From: Candidatus Cloacimonadota bacterium
GTDB taxonomy: Bacteria > Cloacimonadota > Cloacimonadia > Cloacimonadales > TCS61
Direction: 5' to 3'
Length of the DNA stretch: 36,405 bases
Assembly (NCBI GenBank): GCA_021736135.1
Contig: JAIPGO010000034.1
Location: forward strand, 1 to 36,405
The notes below the pieces were generated by a model. It searched no databases and was not told the origin of the DNA. It was given only the letters and a program-made list of their open reading frames with translations. Positions 17,155 through 26,358 of the stretch are shown here, one piece after another (position 1 is the first letter of the stretch; the number at the start of each line of letters is the position of its first letter). Both the position numbers and the translations under genes were made by a program.

Positions 17155-20100
17155 TCAGCTCCATTTGATCTTATTTAGCACCTGCAACTCCTCAGGCGTC
17201 ATTATGCGGTCTGAGATCAGCAGATAAAAAGGATGTGATGCTTTCACTTTGCCAGACTCGATACCATTGATGATATATTGATAAGAGATCTCACTCATTC
17301 TGCTGAAAACAGAGGCATCCACAGTGTTTTGAGGAGAATAGAAATTCAAAAAACAATTTGTGCCGGGTAATTCGGCGCTGATCAGTTTCTTTTCATCTTC
17401 ACAGGCATATCTTTCTGAAACCTTAAGAGTAGCATCCTTACAATTGATCTTAACCTGCTGATCTTCATTGATAAAGATATTGGCACTGGCCCGGAACCTG
17501 TTCAGATATGCTCCTCCGGTTCCCATTACTTCATAAAAAGCAGCGATGACATCCTGGGAAGGGCTCACCAGAAAGCTGTATTTTACAGAAATTTCTTCCA
17601 GGTGCGGAATGCTGTCGTCATACTTAACAGTAAAGCTGAAACCCTGCCAGACATTCCGGAAATTATCCAGCCGCGTTTCCTGCTGCAATTCCGTTTTCTG
17701 CTTTATCAGCAAAGCAGTGGCAGTTCGGTGGGGAGTTATCTGAAATCCACCGCACCAGTGATTGCTCCAGCCTCTGATAATACTTTTGGGAAAAGAACTG
17801 CTGAGAAGCTCCTTACCGTAATATTTTATAGAAAAAATACCAGTCATAAAATCGGCTGCAGCTTGTAGTTCCAGCTTTTCACCCTGCAAAATAGATACCG
17901 GCTGTCCTGCCTGCTCTGATACATTAAACTGCATGAGTTGAATACTATTGCCAAAAGTGATCTTTTCAAAAGCATAGCTCTTTGCTTCTTCTTCTATTTC
18001 CAGCTTGAATTTTGAATGACGGGTAACCTTTTTCTGCCATTCTCCGGAAATATATTTATCTGAAATCAGCAGGATATCATCACCAAATAACCTGATCTCC
18101 TTTTCTTCCACATTTTCATTCAGGTCAATGTATTTTAAACCTATTTCATTTGCGCAGAATGGATTATTATCATTTATCACCAGTTCCTGAACTCTGCTGT
18201 CAGCCGGATAATTTCTGTTGCCAAATTTCCAGCAATAGAAGTCCTGCCAGCTTTTAAAAGCATTCAGCATAAGGCTTTCACCCTTAATGTTCCGTTTCTC
18301 TCCCGGCTGTAATTCGCCTATATCATAAAGCACTCTCTGCCACCATTCACCAAACTTGAATTGCTGGTTTTGATTCCAGGAAAGGGCAGCGGAAAAACCG
18401 GCGTTATTAAAATACATCCAGCCGGAAGTAACCTTTTCGGCTACAAGCCTTTTCCAGGTCATATTCTTTTGCTGAACAGTCATGCCGAGAAGCTTTCCAT
18501 CATAGATAGCCTGAGTGGCAGCAGCATCAAAATTGGTTTCCAGATGCTTGACCTTCATATTTTCTTCGCTGGTATTTTCAATTTCCCAGTCATGTTCGAT
18601 CACATTGTCAAATCTCATCTTGAAAATGCTGCCCAGCATAATTTTCTGGTTCTTGCTTTTATATTGCACTCTCATGACCACTCCATCATCTGCAATGTTA
18701 AAGCTGGCATTTTCAGGTGCTTGATTAGTAAATTCCTTATCAAAAGGTTCGCTCAGCTTAGGCGGCATCATATAGAACCAGTATGTTTTTTCATCAACAT
18801 CCAGATAAAGTGGATGCATATTCGTTTTTCTGGCATATTTCAATTGCAGAGAGCCTTTCCGCAAAGACCAGTATTCTTCAGTTTCACCATGAATAATAGT
18901 CTCAAGATCAGCGATTTCCCGTTTGATCTTCTGGATATAACTTATGGTTTCCCCATTGCACTGCAGATGAACTTTCACTTTCCGGTCATAAAAGCATCCT
19001 TTAGTCAAAACGGCTGCCATTTTAATGGTTTTAATCTCATCTGCCTGCAGACTTTCGCTTATCTCATTTTCCTGAAAAGAGAGTTCTTCCACATCCGGCA
19101 ATGCCAGGTTCACTTTTACGGCTTCTTTCAGATTGTTTTTAAATTGCAGGAAAAGTTCAATGACACCCTGTTGATATACTTCCCGGGTATCGTGCTTGAG
19201 CACTACAGCAACAGGAGCCTGAGGTTTCAATCCCAGCTTCATCTGCAAAGGCAGGCCATTGAGCAATAAACTGGCAGTAACGGAAGGGATCTCCTCACTG
19301 CCCAGCTCTATATCATCTCTGACCATAATTTTGAAAGTTTCTTTGGCATTTCCCTGCAATGATAAATTGCGCTTTTCTGAAATTGTGATTTCAGCTTCAC
19401 CACTCATATTGATTTCAACCATCAGTGGTTCTGAGCCTTTATTGGTCATTTCCAGAAAAACTTCTCTGCTTCCGAAACATGTTTTTAGTTGAGGTGCGTC
19501 CAGTTTCAATTCAAAGTCATTGCAGTTAAGATAGCTTAGTCCTTTGGCATCTGCATTAAAGCCGGCTTCCAGAAACATTTCATTCTTTTTCCAATTATAA
19601 TGAAAGAACTCAAATCCACGCTCCATATTACCATCAGGTTCCAGGGAAAGATCGCGTTCACAGTTCTCGTACCAGTCAACTTCAGCAAAGAATGGCTGTA
19701 AAAGTTCCAGATTCAATAGATAGGGTAAAAAGTTCATCATATACGTCGATGAATTGGAAGTCTGCCAGCGGAATCCGGTTTTTTTATATAGCGGAACGGC
19801 TCTGGTGTTACCGCTCCATGAATGCAGGTCAAGCCGGCTGTACCCGGAGTCGATGGTATTTTGCAAAGTCTTCAGAATTAGCACTTTGCCATATTTTCTG
19901 CCCCAGTATTGGGGAATTACATTCAGTAAAGCAATGTAAACTGCTTTCTGATCACTATATTCTTCCAGTTTGCAATATCCTAGAACTTTGTCCTGAGCGT
20001 CAATTACCAGATATAAACCGATATAATTACTGCTGCCTTCTTCAATCAGCACCTGTTGTTCGGTCATATTCCACAATTCACCGTTCCAGCCCTCGGGACT

Positions 20101-20190
20101 GGCATTCCACATATCAGCTACGGAAGCAGCGAATTTCGGCTCAAAATCTACAATCCTCACTCCTTCCAGATTTATTTGTTTTATCTTCAT
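17155..20190 (-). CDS. GNAT acetyltransferase fused to a very large beta-rich domain of unknown function
   Basis: The protein has 1011 residues. Residues 10-155 are a GNAT domain: acetyl-CoA-binding motif 'NVIPQYWGRKYGK' (90-102) and 'GNTRAVPLYKKTGFRW' (127-142). The remaining about 850 residues are beta-strand rich, with no membrane segment or signal peptide. Residues about 235-335 look like an Ig-like/NEW3-type sandwich; the part from about 450 to 900 (many Trp/Tyr, 'LHPLYLDVDEKTYWFYMMPPKL'-like stretches) resembles carbohydrate-enzyme beta-supersandwiches, but I cannot assign a family. Its start overlaps the methyltransferase gene by 50 bp, with AAGGAA before the ATG, and it is one base from the next gene. 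Substrate is unknown; it is presumably cytoplasmic. The fusion itself is secure because the frame is uninterrupted. Confidence 0.8.
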   Translation of the reverse strand: MKIKQINLEGVRIVDFEPKFAASVADMWNASPEGWNGELWNMTEQQVLIEEGSSNYIGLYLVIDAQDKVLGYCKLEEYSDQKAVYIALLNVIPQYWGRKYGKVLILKTLQNTIDSGYSRLDLHSWSGNTRAVPLYKKTGFRWQTSNSSTYMMNFLPYLLNLELLQPFFAEVDWYENCERDLSLEPDGNMERGFEFFHYNWKKNEMFLEAGFNADAKGLSYLNCNDFELKLDAPQLKTCFGSREVFLEMTNKGSEPLMVEINMSGEAEITISEKRNLSLQGNAKETFKIMVRDDIELGSEEIPSVTASLLLNGLPLQMKLGLKPQAPVAVVLKHDTREVYQQGVIELFLQFKNNLKEAVKVNLALPDVEELSFQENEISESLQADEIKTIKMAAVLTKGCFYDRKVKVHLQCNGETISYIQKIKREIADLETIIHGETEEYWSLRKGSLQLKYARKTNMHPLYLDVDEKTYWFYMMPPKLSEPFDKEFTNQAPENASFNIADDGVVMRVQYKSKNQKIMLGSIFKMRFDNVIEHDWEIENTSEENMKVKHLETNFDAAATQAIYDGKLLGMTVQQKNMTWKRLVAEKVTSGWMYFNNAGFSAALSWNQNQQFKFGEWWQRVLYDIGELQPGEKRNIKGESLMLNAFKSWQDFYCWKFGNRNYPADSRVQELVINDNNPFCANEIGLKYIDLNENVEEKEIRLFGDDILLISDKYISGEWQKKVTRHSKFKLEIEEEAKSYAFEKITFGNSIQLMQFNVSEQAGQPVSILQGEKLELQAAADFMTGIFSIKYYGKELLSSSFPKSIIRGWSNHWCGGFQITPHRTATALLIKQKTELQQETRLDNFRNVWQGFSFTVKYDDSIPHLEEISVKYSFLVSPSQDVIAAFYEVMGTGGAYLNRFRASANIFINEDQQVKINCKDATLKVSERYACEDEKKLISAELPGTNCFLNFYSPQNTVDASVFSRMSEISYQYIINGIESGKVKASHPFYLLISDRIMTPEELQVLNKIKWS

Positions 20191-20998
20191 CAGTTAATTC
20201 CTTATGTTTCTCCCCTATCAGGATGTATGATAAGGGCAGTTTCATACTCCTTGCCTCCAGCCACTCCATTCCACAGGAAATATCCTTTTCATATTCTCCA
20301 AAAAAACTGATATTTATCCCGTTTTCAATCAGCGCCATCAAAATATTGGCAAGAGTATAGGTGAATTCATAATGTTCCGGCGCTTCATATTCAGCGCCGC
20401 CATAATAATCCATACTGTCATCCCATCGCCATGCTTCCCTGTGAAAATAGGGATTTAAGATCTCCACTTTTGTATCTGCGCTGCCTTCCCATGGTAACAT
20501 ATGGCAGAAGGGATGAGAATCGTAAATAAACACCACTCCTTCTTTCCTGAGCAGTCGGTTAACCAAGTTAAAAAACCGGTTAATATCCGGCAGCCAGACC
20601 AGCGCGCCAATGGTAATATAAACGATATCGAAACGCTCTGCATATTCAGCACCCAGGTCATAAACATCGCTGCGCAGATATTCTACATCTATTCCGCTGG
20701 CGACTGCTCTTTCCCGTGCTGCCTTAATTGCTGCATCGCTGATATCCACACCCAGACAATATCCTGCGTCCATATTTTTCAGGGAAAGCAGTTCCCTGCC
20801 ATTATTGCAGCAGAGATGGATAATAGCTTTTCCGGCAATGCCTATATCCCTGAGCTTTTCAAGTTCTACACCTTCCTGAATTATGAAACCGGGTTCTTGG
20901 AAATTCTTATCCCACTCTGCCTTTTTCACCTTTTGATGATGCGGCATCACGGCATTCCAGGCAATCCGGTTCTTTTCCGTGTATTCCTTCAGTTCCAT
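20141..20998 (-). CDS. Class I SAM-dependent methyltransferase
   Basis: The protein has 285 residues. The Rossmann-fold motif I is slightly unusual, 'IIHLCCNNGRELLSL' (about 59-73) in place of the common 'LDLGCGTG'. Motif II is 'LGVDISDAAIKAARERA' and motif III is 'VEYLRSDVYDL'. 'FDIVYITIGALVWLPDINRFF' and 'LLRKEGVVFIYDSHPF' are the post-motif strands. This style of motif I occurs in small-molecule methyltransferases of the methyltransf_11/25 type. The substrate is unknown. The ATG shares one base with the stop of the aminopeptidase gene, and the last 16 codons overlap the GNAT fusion gene, so translation is coupled on both sides. The polar C-terminal tail, in the overlap, may be a recent extension. 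Confidence 0.87.
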   Translation of the reverse strand: MELKEYTEKNRIAWNAVMPHHQKVKKAEWDKNFQEPGFIIQEGVELEKLRDIGIAGKAIIHLCCNNGRELLSLKNMDAGYCLGVDISDAAIKAARERAVASGIDVEYLRSDVYDLGAEYAERFDIVYITIGALVWLPDINRFFNLVNRLLRKEGVVFIYDSHPFCHMLPWEGSADTKVEILNPYFHREAWRWDDSMDYYGGAEYEAPEHYEFTYTLANILMALIENGINISFFGEYEKDISCGMEWLEARSMKLPLSYILIGEKHKELTDEDKTNKSGRSEDCRF

Positions 20999-23025
20999 TA
21001 CATTCCGTCTAATTCTTCCAGTGGTTTATTCAGTTCTTCCGTTCCAGGAATCACGAATCTGCCGTCACGGATAATATCGAAACGTTCACCTGCTGCAGTC
21101 ACAGCCGTAATGTAACCCAGTTCCTCGTAAGGCAGAGTGATATCTGTATGTTTATTTGTATATGCCTTGCTCATATCGGTTTTACGCAAAATACTCACTT
21201 CGTTTTCACGCGCGGTGATCTCTTTCCCATCGGGATTAAAGGTCTGTTTATCTTCCTCCCAGCTAAAACAGGTATCACCAATCGCAAAGTGCGGTCCCAT
21301 CTTCTCAATGATCAAAACGGGCATCTGAGGAAGGATATTAAATTTCTTCGCCATCAGATATGCCAGTGTGTTCGTGCCTATGGCAAATTCACCCAGAGGT
21401 AGTTTCTTATGCGGCAGGAAGAGATTTTCAAAGACGTATTTCTGATTTTCCTCATCACTCTCAAAATTAGTGCAGGTATATTCGGTGGCAAAACCATCCT
21501 TAAAAATCAGCTTCAAGTTATCATATCTCAGGTCTTCCAGATAGATGTCAGTTACGTGAAGCACGCCATTCGTGCCTGTCAATTGCGGAGATGTAAACAC
21601 TTCTCCCACGGGTATGTTCACATCCGCCCCGCAATTACAGAAATTACTCTGTTTTGCCGGATCATTGAGTTTCTGCATCTGCACCCGGATGTCCGTTTGA
21701 TTTGAATCCTTACCCTTAACTTCCACGTATTCAGCCTTATCAAGAATATCAATGATCTTCTGTTGTATAGTCTGCCAGTGATCAGAATCCAGCATATTGA
21801 TATCTGCCGTATTTTCAAAGATATCGGCAAACTGCCCGCCAATCTCCGGAACAGGAAATCCGATTATACAGAAACTTGTTTCACTCCGCGGAGCATATTT
21901 ATCAATGATCTGACTGCGCTGCATGCTTAGTTGCTGCATCATCTTTTGCTGCTCAGGACTCATCTTGAGGCATTCTTTCTTTTGTTCAGGCGAAAACAGC
22001 TCTTCACCAAAGCGGTCAAAGTATATGCCGCCAGAATATCCCTGCATTAGCTCGGAAGCCCTCTGACAGGATTCGGCAAATTTTTCTACAGATTGCTTAA
22101 CCAGTTCATCTGTGAAATAAATGGCACCATCATAGCGGTGATCATAGCTATATTGCGGATTAGCTTTCGTGCTCTGCACATAGAATATTAACGGTTCCAA
22201 CCCCAGCTTGCGAAACATGGGCAAAGCCTTGCGGATGATCTGTTCCTGCCCGATATTATACATAATAGCCACGGTATTTTTCCTGGTGTAATCCTTATTA
22301 TCAGATTCAAAACCTTTGATATATGCTTTCACAAGCGTCTCTGCCAGTTTCGAAATCTTCTCCTCAGGATAATTATTCAGAAAACGTGCCGTTTCAATCT
22401 CATTGGGTCCAATGTAATGCAAGTATTGATACAGATAGCGCAGATCACTCAGATCTGACTTTTCCACAATTTCAAGTAAAGGACGGTATTCTGATGAATA
22501 TTGCATTCTTTGCTGATATTCATTAATGTCATCATCGCGTCGCATCATTATTTTCTGAATTATCTGAGTCCAGATCACCGGGTCTGCATCTGCCTTATAT
22601 AATCGATCCAGCAGGCTGCCCATTATGGCAAGTTCGAAATGCTGATTTTCCAGTGCCTTATGATATAATGGCTGGATCATTGTGGCCACTGCTGCTACGA
22701 TTTTGCCCATTTCACTGCCAAACTTCTGCACGCTATAAGCTGGATTCGCAAAGCTGGTCCCATAATTTTCGGCAATTACATCTTTAAGCAGCATTTGATT
22801 CAAATTTTCCAGATCTTCTATCTTGTATTTCATACAAAAATCATCAGTCCAGTCTTCCATCAATTGACAGCTCATCTTATACTTTAATCCCACACTATGG
22901 AAAAATCTCTGCCAGTTATCATCCTGCTGTTCTGTTTCCATCAACATCGTTTCACAATTGGCTAACGCGGTTTCATATTCTCCCAGGTATCTCTCATTCA
23001 ATTTTGTTCTTAATGCTTCTAACAT
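20998..23025 (-). CDS. M29-family-like aminopeptidase with long N-terminal extension
   Basis: The protein has 675 residues. The C-terminal half has the M29 (AmpS/aminopeptidase T) pattern: 'NIPVGEVFTSP' (470-480) with the metal-binding Glu, 'LGEFAIGTN' (544-552) with the second Glu, then 'GPHFAIGDT' and 'NKHTDITLP', which supply His and His/Asp ligands. M29 enzymes are usually about 370-410 residues; here about 270 extra residues precede the domain and show no recognisable motif. It would remove N-terminal residues from peptides in the cytoplasm using one or two divalent metals. It starts 10 bp after hflX and shares one base with the methyltransferase start codon. Confidence 0.82.
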   Translation of the reverse strand: MLEALRTKLNERYLGEYETALANCETMLMETEQQDDNWQRFFHSVGLKYKMSCQLMEDWTDDFCMKYKIEDLENLNQMLLKDVIAENYGTSFANPAYSVQKFGSEMGKIVAAVATMIQPLYHKALENQHFELAIMGSLLDRLYKADADPVIWTQIIQKIMMRRDDDINEYQQRMQYSSEYRPLLEIVEKSDLSDLRYLYQYLHYIGPNEIETARFLNNYPEEKISKLAETLVKAYIKGFESDNKDYTRKNTVAIMYNIGQEQIIRKALPMFRKLGLEPLIFYVQSTKANPQYSYDHRYDGAIYFTDELVKQSVEKFAESCQRASELMQGYSGGIYFDRFGEELFSPEQKKECLKMSPEQQKMMQQLSMQRSQIIDKYAPRSETSFCIIGFPVPEIGGQFADIFENTADINMLDSDHWQTIQQKIIDILDKAEYVEVKGKDSNQTDIRVQMQKLNDPAKQSNFCNCGADVNIPVGEVFTSPQLTGTNGVLHVTDIYLEDLRYDNLKLIFKDGFATEYTCTNFESDEENQKYVFENLFLPHKKLPLGEFAIGTNTLAYLMAKKFNILPQMPVLIIEKMGPHFAIGDTCFSWEEDKQTFNPDGKEITARENEVSILRKTDMSKAYTNKHTDITLPYEELGYITAVTAAGERFDIIRDGRFVIPGTEELNKPLEELDGM

Positions 23026-23034
23026 GGCATCTCC

Positions 23035-24306
23035 TTATATTTTCCATTGTTTAAACTGATATAAATCCTCATCATTGAGGAGCACATCCATTAGCACTCC
23101 CTCATCTTTGTATTCTTTCTCCAGCACAACTCCCAGCTTAAAAAGATGGGATATAATTTTCTGCTCCTGATGTGGAACAAGTATCTTAACCACGTGTGCA
23201 ATGTTTAATTTCTGGTCAACAACTTCTCGTAAATTGTCCAGATTTATCTTTTCCGATGCTGATATAAACACCGCTTCGGGATATGTTTCTTTCACAGCTT
23301 CAGTCACCTCAGAGAAGAGCATATCAATCTTGTTAAATACCAGCAGAACCGGTATTTCGGCTGCCTTGATCTCTGCCAGCACTGTCTCTACATCTGCAAT
23401 ATGCTGCTCAAAATTTGCATCAGTAACATCTATCAAATGCAGAAGCAGGTCGGCATCTACCACTTCCTGCAATGTCGCCCGAAATGATGCTACCAGATGA
23501 TGCGGAAGTTGTGAAATGAAGCCCACTGTGTCAGATAATATCACATCACGCCCCTTACCCAGGTTCAATGCCGAGGACGTGGATTCCAGAGTCGCAAACA
23601 GCTTGTTTTCCACTAGTACTTTCCCATCTGTTAGCGCATTAAAAAGAGTTGATTTCCCCGCATTAGTATAACCCACTATGCATACTTTTTTGAAATGCGA
23701 AAACCGGTATTGCCGCTGTACTTCTTTCTGACTGGCTATTTTTTCCAGTTCCAGTTTTGCTTTACGCATTTTCAAACGCACGTAGCGCTTGTCCAGTTCC
23801 AGTTGCTTTTCGCCACTGCCACGGGATATTCCTCCCGTACTTGCAGTCCCTTTTTCCCTGTCCAGATGTGCCCAGAGATTACGTAGTCTCGGCAGTTCAT
23901 ATTCATAACGTGCCAGGTTTACCTGTATCCTCGCTTCACTGGAGCGCGCATGCTGTTTAAATATCTCCAATATCACTTCTGTTCTGTCCATGATGTCTTT
24001 ACTGGTTTTCTTGCTGATATTACGTATCTGCGACGGATGCAGGTCATTGTCGTAAATCAGCAGATCGTCTTCTGCCATCCCGGACACTACTTCCTCAATA
24101 AAGCCTTTTCCGGTATAAAGCGCTCTGTCTGGCCGGTCTCGTTTCTGCAGATTTATGCTTCCGGTTTCCAGCCCCATCGTCTGCACCAGTAATTTTAATT
24201 CCTGCAGCGATTTCAGTTTTGCATCCTCATCTTTAGGTGCGCAAATCCCTACCAGATGTGCCTTAGGTAATTTCTCCTCAACTTCTATCAATTCTTTCTG
24301 ACTCAT
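23035..24306 (-). CDS. hflX: HflX ribosome-associated GTPase
   Basis: The protein has 423 residues, normal for HflX. An N-terminal HflX domain (about 10-200) includes 'RPDRALYTGKGFIEEV', 'DNDLHPSQIRNI' and the glycine-rich 'GTASTGGISRGSGEKQLELDKR'. The GTPase domain has G1 'GYTNAGKS' (212-219), G3 'DTVGF' (259-263), G4 'NKID' (325-328) and G5 'SAS' (349-351). HflX binds the 50S E/P region and splits stalled 70S ribosomes; in mycobacteria and Listeria, HflX homologues give macrolide/lincosamide tolerance. The start at 24306 is chosen because it has a perfect AGGAGG ribosome-binding site. The frame stays open for 25 more codons upstream only because it runs into the heptamer array. It lies downstream of the ABC exporter pair and upstream of the aminopeptidase gene. 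Confidence 0.95.
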   Translation of the reverse strand: MSQKELIEVEEKLPKAHLVGICAPKDEDAKLKSLQELKLLVQTMGLETGSINLQKRDRPDRALYTGKGFIEEVVSGMAEDDLLIYDNDLHPSQIRNISKKTSKDIMDRTEVILEIFKQHARSSEARIQVNLARYEYELPRLRNLWAHLDREKGTASTGGISRGSGEKQLELDKRYVRLKMRKAKLELEKIASQKEVQRQYRFSHFKKVCIVGYTNAGKSTLFNALTDGKVLVENKLFATLESTSSALNLGKGRDVILSDTVGFISQLPHHLVASFRATLQEVVDADLLLHLIDVTDANFEQHIADVETVLAEIKAAEIPVLLVFNKIDMLFSEVTEAVKETYPEAVFISASEKINLDNLREVVDQKLNIAHVVKILVPHQEQKIISHLFKLGVVLEKEYKDEGVLMDVLLNDEDLYQFKQWKI

Positions 24307-24321
24307 AATGCCTCCTATTAT

Positions 24322-24432
24322 CCATCGTCCATCGTCCATCGTCCATCGTCTATCGTCCATCGTCCATCGTCCATCGTCCATCGTCCATCATCCATCATCC
24401 ATCGTCCATCATCCATCGTCCATCGTCCATCG
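24322..24432. repeat. Heptamer array (CCATCGT)~16 between ABC exporter and hflX
   Basis: This is 111 bp of nearly perfect 7-bp units; variants are CTATCGT and CCATCAT. On the transcribed (minus) strand the unit is ACGATGG. The perfect unit has no stop codon in any frame and encodes the same heptapeptide cycle in all three. It ends 15 bp before the hflX start codon, just upstream of its ribosome-binding site. A small GCGCC-GCA-GGCGC hairpin (24432-24444) lies next to it. It is not a CRISPR: units are far too short and have no spacers. Confidence 0.95.
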
Positions 24433-24456
24433 CGCCGCAGGCGCTCCGTCCATCGT

Positions 24457-26274
24457 TTAAATCGCTTTATACATTTCTTCCATGAACTGGTTGCTGTAAA
24501 GCTGCCAGTAATAACCTTTTCTTATCATCAATTCCTCGTGATTTCCCATTTCGATCACTTTGCCTTTGCTGATCACCAGTATCCTGTCTGCTGACCTGAT
24601 CGTCGATAACCGGTGCGCCACGATGAAGCTTGTTCTTGCATGAAGTATCTGCTCAATTGCCCTTTGGATCATCTGCTCAGTTTCCGTATCTACTGATGAA
24701 GTAGCCTCATCAAGCACGAATATTGCAGGATTACCGATTATCGCTCTGGCGAATGAGATCAGTTGCTTTTGTCCAGAAGATAATCCTGCTCCACCTTCAC
24801 CCACTTCACTGTCATATCCCTTTTCCATTTCGCTGATGAAATTATGCGCATTTACCAGTTTCGCTGCCTGAATTATCTCGTCTTCTGTAGCCTTCAGTGC
24901 GCCATAACGGATATTGTCCCGTATCGTACCGCTGAATAGATGCGGAGTCTGGAGCACATAACCGATCTGGGACTGCAGCCATAAAAGCGGTCGCTCCCGG
25001 TAATCAATACCATCTATCAAAATGCTGCCGCTCTGCGGCTCATAAAACCGGCAGATCAGGTTCACTATCGTGCTCTTACCGGAACCGGTCTCCCCCACCA
25101 GCGCTATTTTCTCTCCGGCTTTGATGCTAAGACTGAAATTTTCCAGAACTTTTTCACCATCCTTATATTCAAAGCTCACATCCTCGAATTCTATGGCGCC
25201 GTGGATAGCCTTCAGACTTTCGCTATATTCGTAATTTTCAACCTGATACTTCTTAATTATTTCCGTATTATCGCAGATCTCCACTTCTTCATCCAGCAGC
25301 GAAAAGATGCGTTCCGCGGAAGCCTGGGCATTCTGCAGTTCCGCAAATATCCGCCCTATCTGATAGATCGGCTCCATCATAATGGAAATATAACTGATGA
25401 AAGCAGCCAGCGTGCCAAAGGTTACAGTTCCATGCAACACTCCGCTCCCGCCTTTCCAAAGTACAAGAGAAGTTCCTGTCATTCCCAGAACCAGCAGTAT
25501 CGGCAGAAATATTGCTGATACAACAGCAGCCCGCACCGATACCCGAAACATCCGGCTGGTCAGTTTCTGGAAATCATTAAGATTTTTATCTTCCAGCACT
25601 AATGTTTTCGTGGTTATGGCACCGGCAATTCCCTCACTGACTGCACCGGTGATGCGCGAATTGGTTTTTCGCACGTCACGGTAAGATTTCAGAATCAGTT
25701 TATGGAAATAAAACGTGACTACCGCCATGACCGGCACAATGGAAAGACTCAATAATGCCAGTCTCCAGTTGAGCAGCAGCATCGCTATGATATTACCGAT
25801 CAGCAGCACCGTTCCCCAAACCATGTCCACCAGTCCCCAGGATATGATCTCGCTTAACCGTCCCGTATCCGATGTCATGCGCGCCATTATCCAGCCCACA
25901 GGCGTCTTGTCAAAATAGCGGAATGCCAGATCCTGCAGTTTCTTGAATCCGTCCCGCCGTATCCGGTAACATAACCCTATCTCTATCTTGCCAGCCCATA
26001 CTATAAAAAAGTATATATTGAAACTCTGCCAGATGAATATACCCAAAAAACCAGCCACAAATAGCCCGAAGCCACCCGTCTTTCCCGGTATAATGTAATG
26101 ATCAATCGCCCAGCGACTGAAAAGCGGATAAATAATATCCACACCTGCCGTCATCATCATCAGAAACGCCAGCACCGCCATCAGTCGCCACATCGGCTTT
26201 AAATATGCCAATATCTTCTTAAAAGTAGCAGGATCAAACTGCTTATCATAATCATACTCTTCATATCCCTGCAT
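24457..26274 (-). CDS. ABC exporter half-transporter, MdlB-like (canonical catalytic site)
   Basis: The protein has 605 residues. Six-helix transmembrane domain (about 28-310), then the nucleotide-binding domain: Walker A 'GETGSGKST' (394-402), Q-loop 'VLQTPHLFSGT', signature 'LSSGQKQLISFARA' (498-511), Walker B 'IFVLDEATSSVD' with catalytic Glu523, and His554. The signature is LSSGQ rather than LSGGQ. In heterodimeric exporters this half contributes its signature to the degenerate site opposite the partner's Walker A/B. E. coli MdlB also has an altered signature. It is the second gene after the leader-controlled ABC gene, about 85 bp downstream, with GAGG before the ATG. It exports an unidentified compound, plausibly drugs or hydrophobic molecules. 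Confidence 0.93.
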   Translation of the reverse strand: MQGYEEYDYDKQFDPATFKKILAYLKPMWRLMAVLAFLMMMTAGVDIIYPLFSRWAIDHYIIPGKTGGFGLFVAGFLGIFIWQSFNIYFFIVWAGKIEIGLCYRIRRDGFKKLQDLAFRYFDKTPVGWIMARMTSDTGRLSEIISWGLVDMVWGTVLLIGNIIAMLLLNWRLALLSLSIVPVMAVVTFYFHKLILKSYRDVRKTNSRITGAVSEGIAGAITTKTLVLEDKNLNDFQKLTSRMFRVSVRAAVVSAIFLPILLVLGMTGTSLVLWKGGSGVLHGTVTFGTLAAFISYISIMMEPIYQIGRIFAELQNAQASAERIFSLLDEEVEICDNTEIIKKYQVENYEYSESLKAIHGAIEFEDVSFEYKDGEKVLENFSLSIKAGEKIALVGETGSGKSTIVNLICRFYEPQSGSILIDGIDYRERPLLWLQSQIGYVLQTPHLFSGTIRDNIRYGALKATEDEIIQAAKLVNAHNFISEMEKGYDSEVGEGGAGLSSGQKQLISFARAIIGNPAIFVLDEATSSVDTETEQMIQRAIEQILHARTSFIVAHRLSTIRSADRILVISKGKVIEMGNHEELMIRKGYYWQLYSNQFMEEMYKAI

Positions 26275-26289
26275 AACTACCTCAAATAA

Positions 26290-26350
26290 TTTTGAATTTT
26301 GAATGTTGAATTTTGAATTTAATCATCCATCGTCCATCGTCCATCATCAA
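26290..26350. repeat. Two adjacent heptamer tracts (TTTTGAA)4 and (TCGTCCA)~4
   Basis: 26290-26320 holds four TTTTGAA-type units (one TGTTGAA). 26323-26350 holds about four units of the same CCATCGT heptamer as the long array at 24322-24432, in shifted register. They occupy the gap between the two ABC half-transporter genes. Confidence 0.85.
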
Positions 26351-26358
26351 TTTTTGAT

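Noticed and set aside
18361-19269. 302-codon plus-strand open frame
   Set aside because: Antisense shadow of the GNAT fusion gene, which has clear domain motifs and operon context.
24307-24381. HflX start 25 codons upstream (MDDGRWTMDD...)
   Set aside because: That stretch is translated mostly from the heptamer array and has no ribosome-binding site. AGGAGG fits the start at 24306.
24322-24432. CRISPR array
   Set aside because: The repeat unit is 7 bp, contiguous and without spacers; no cas genes are present.
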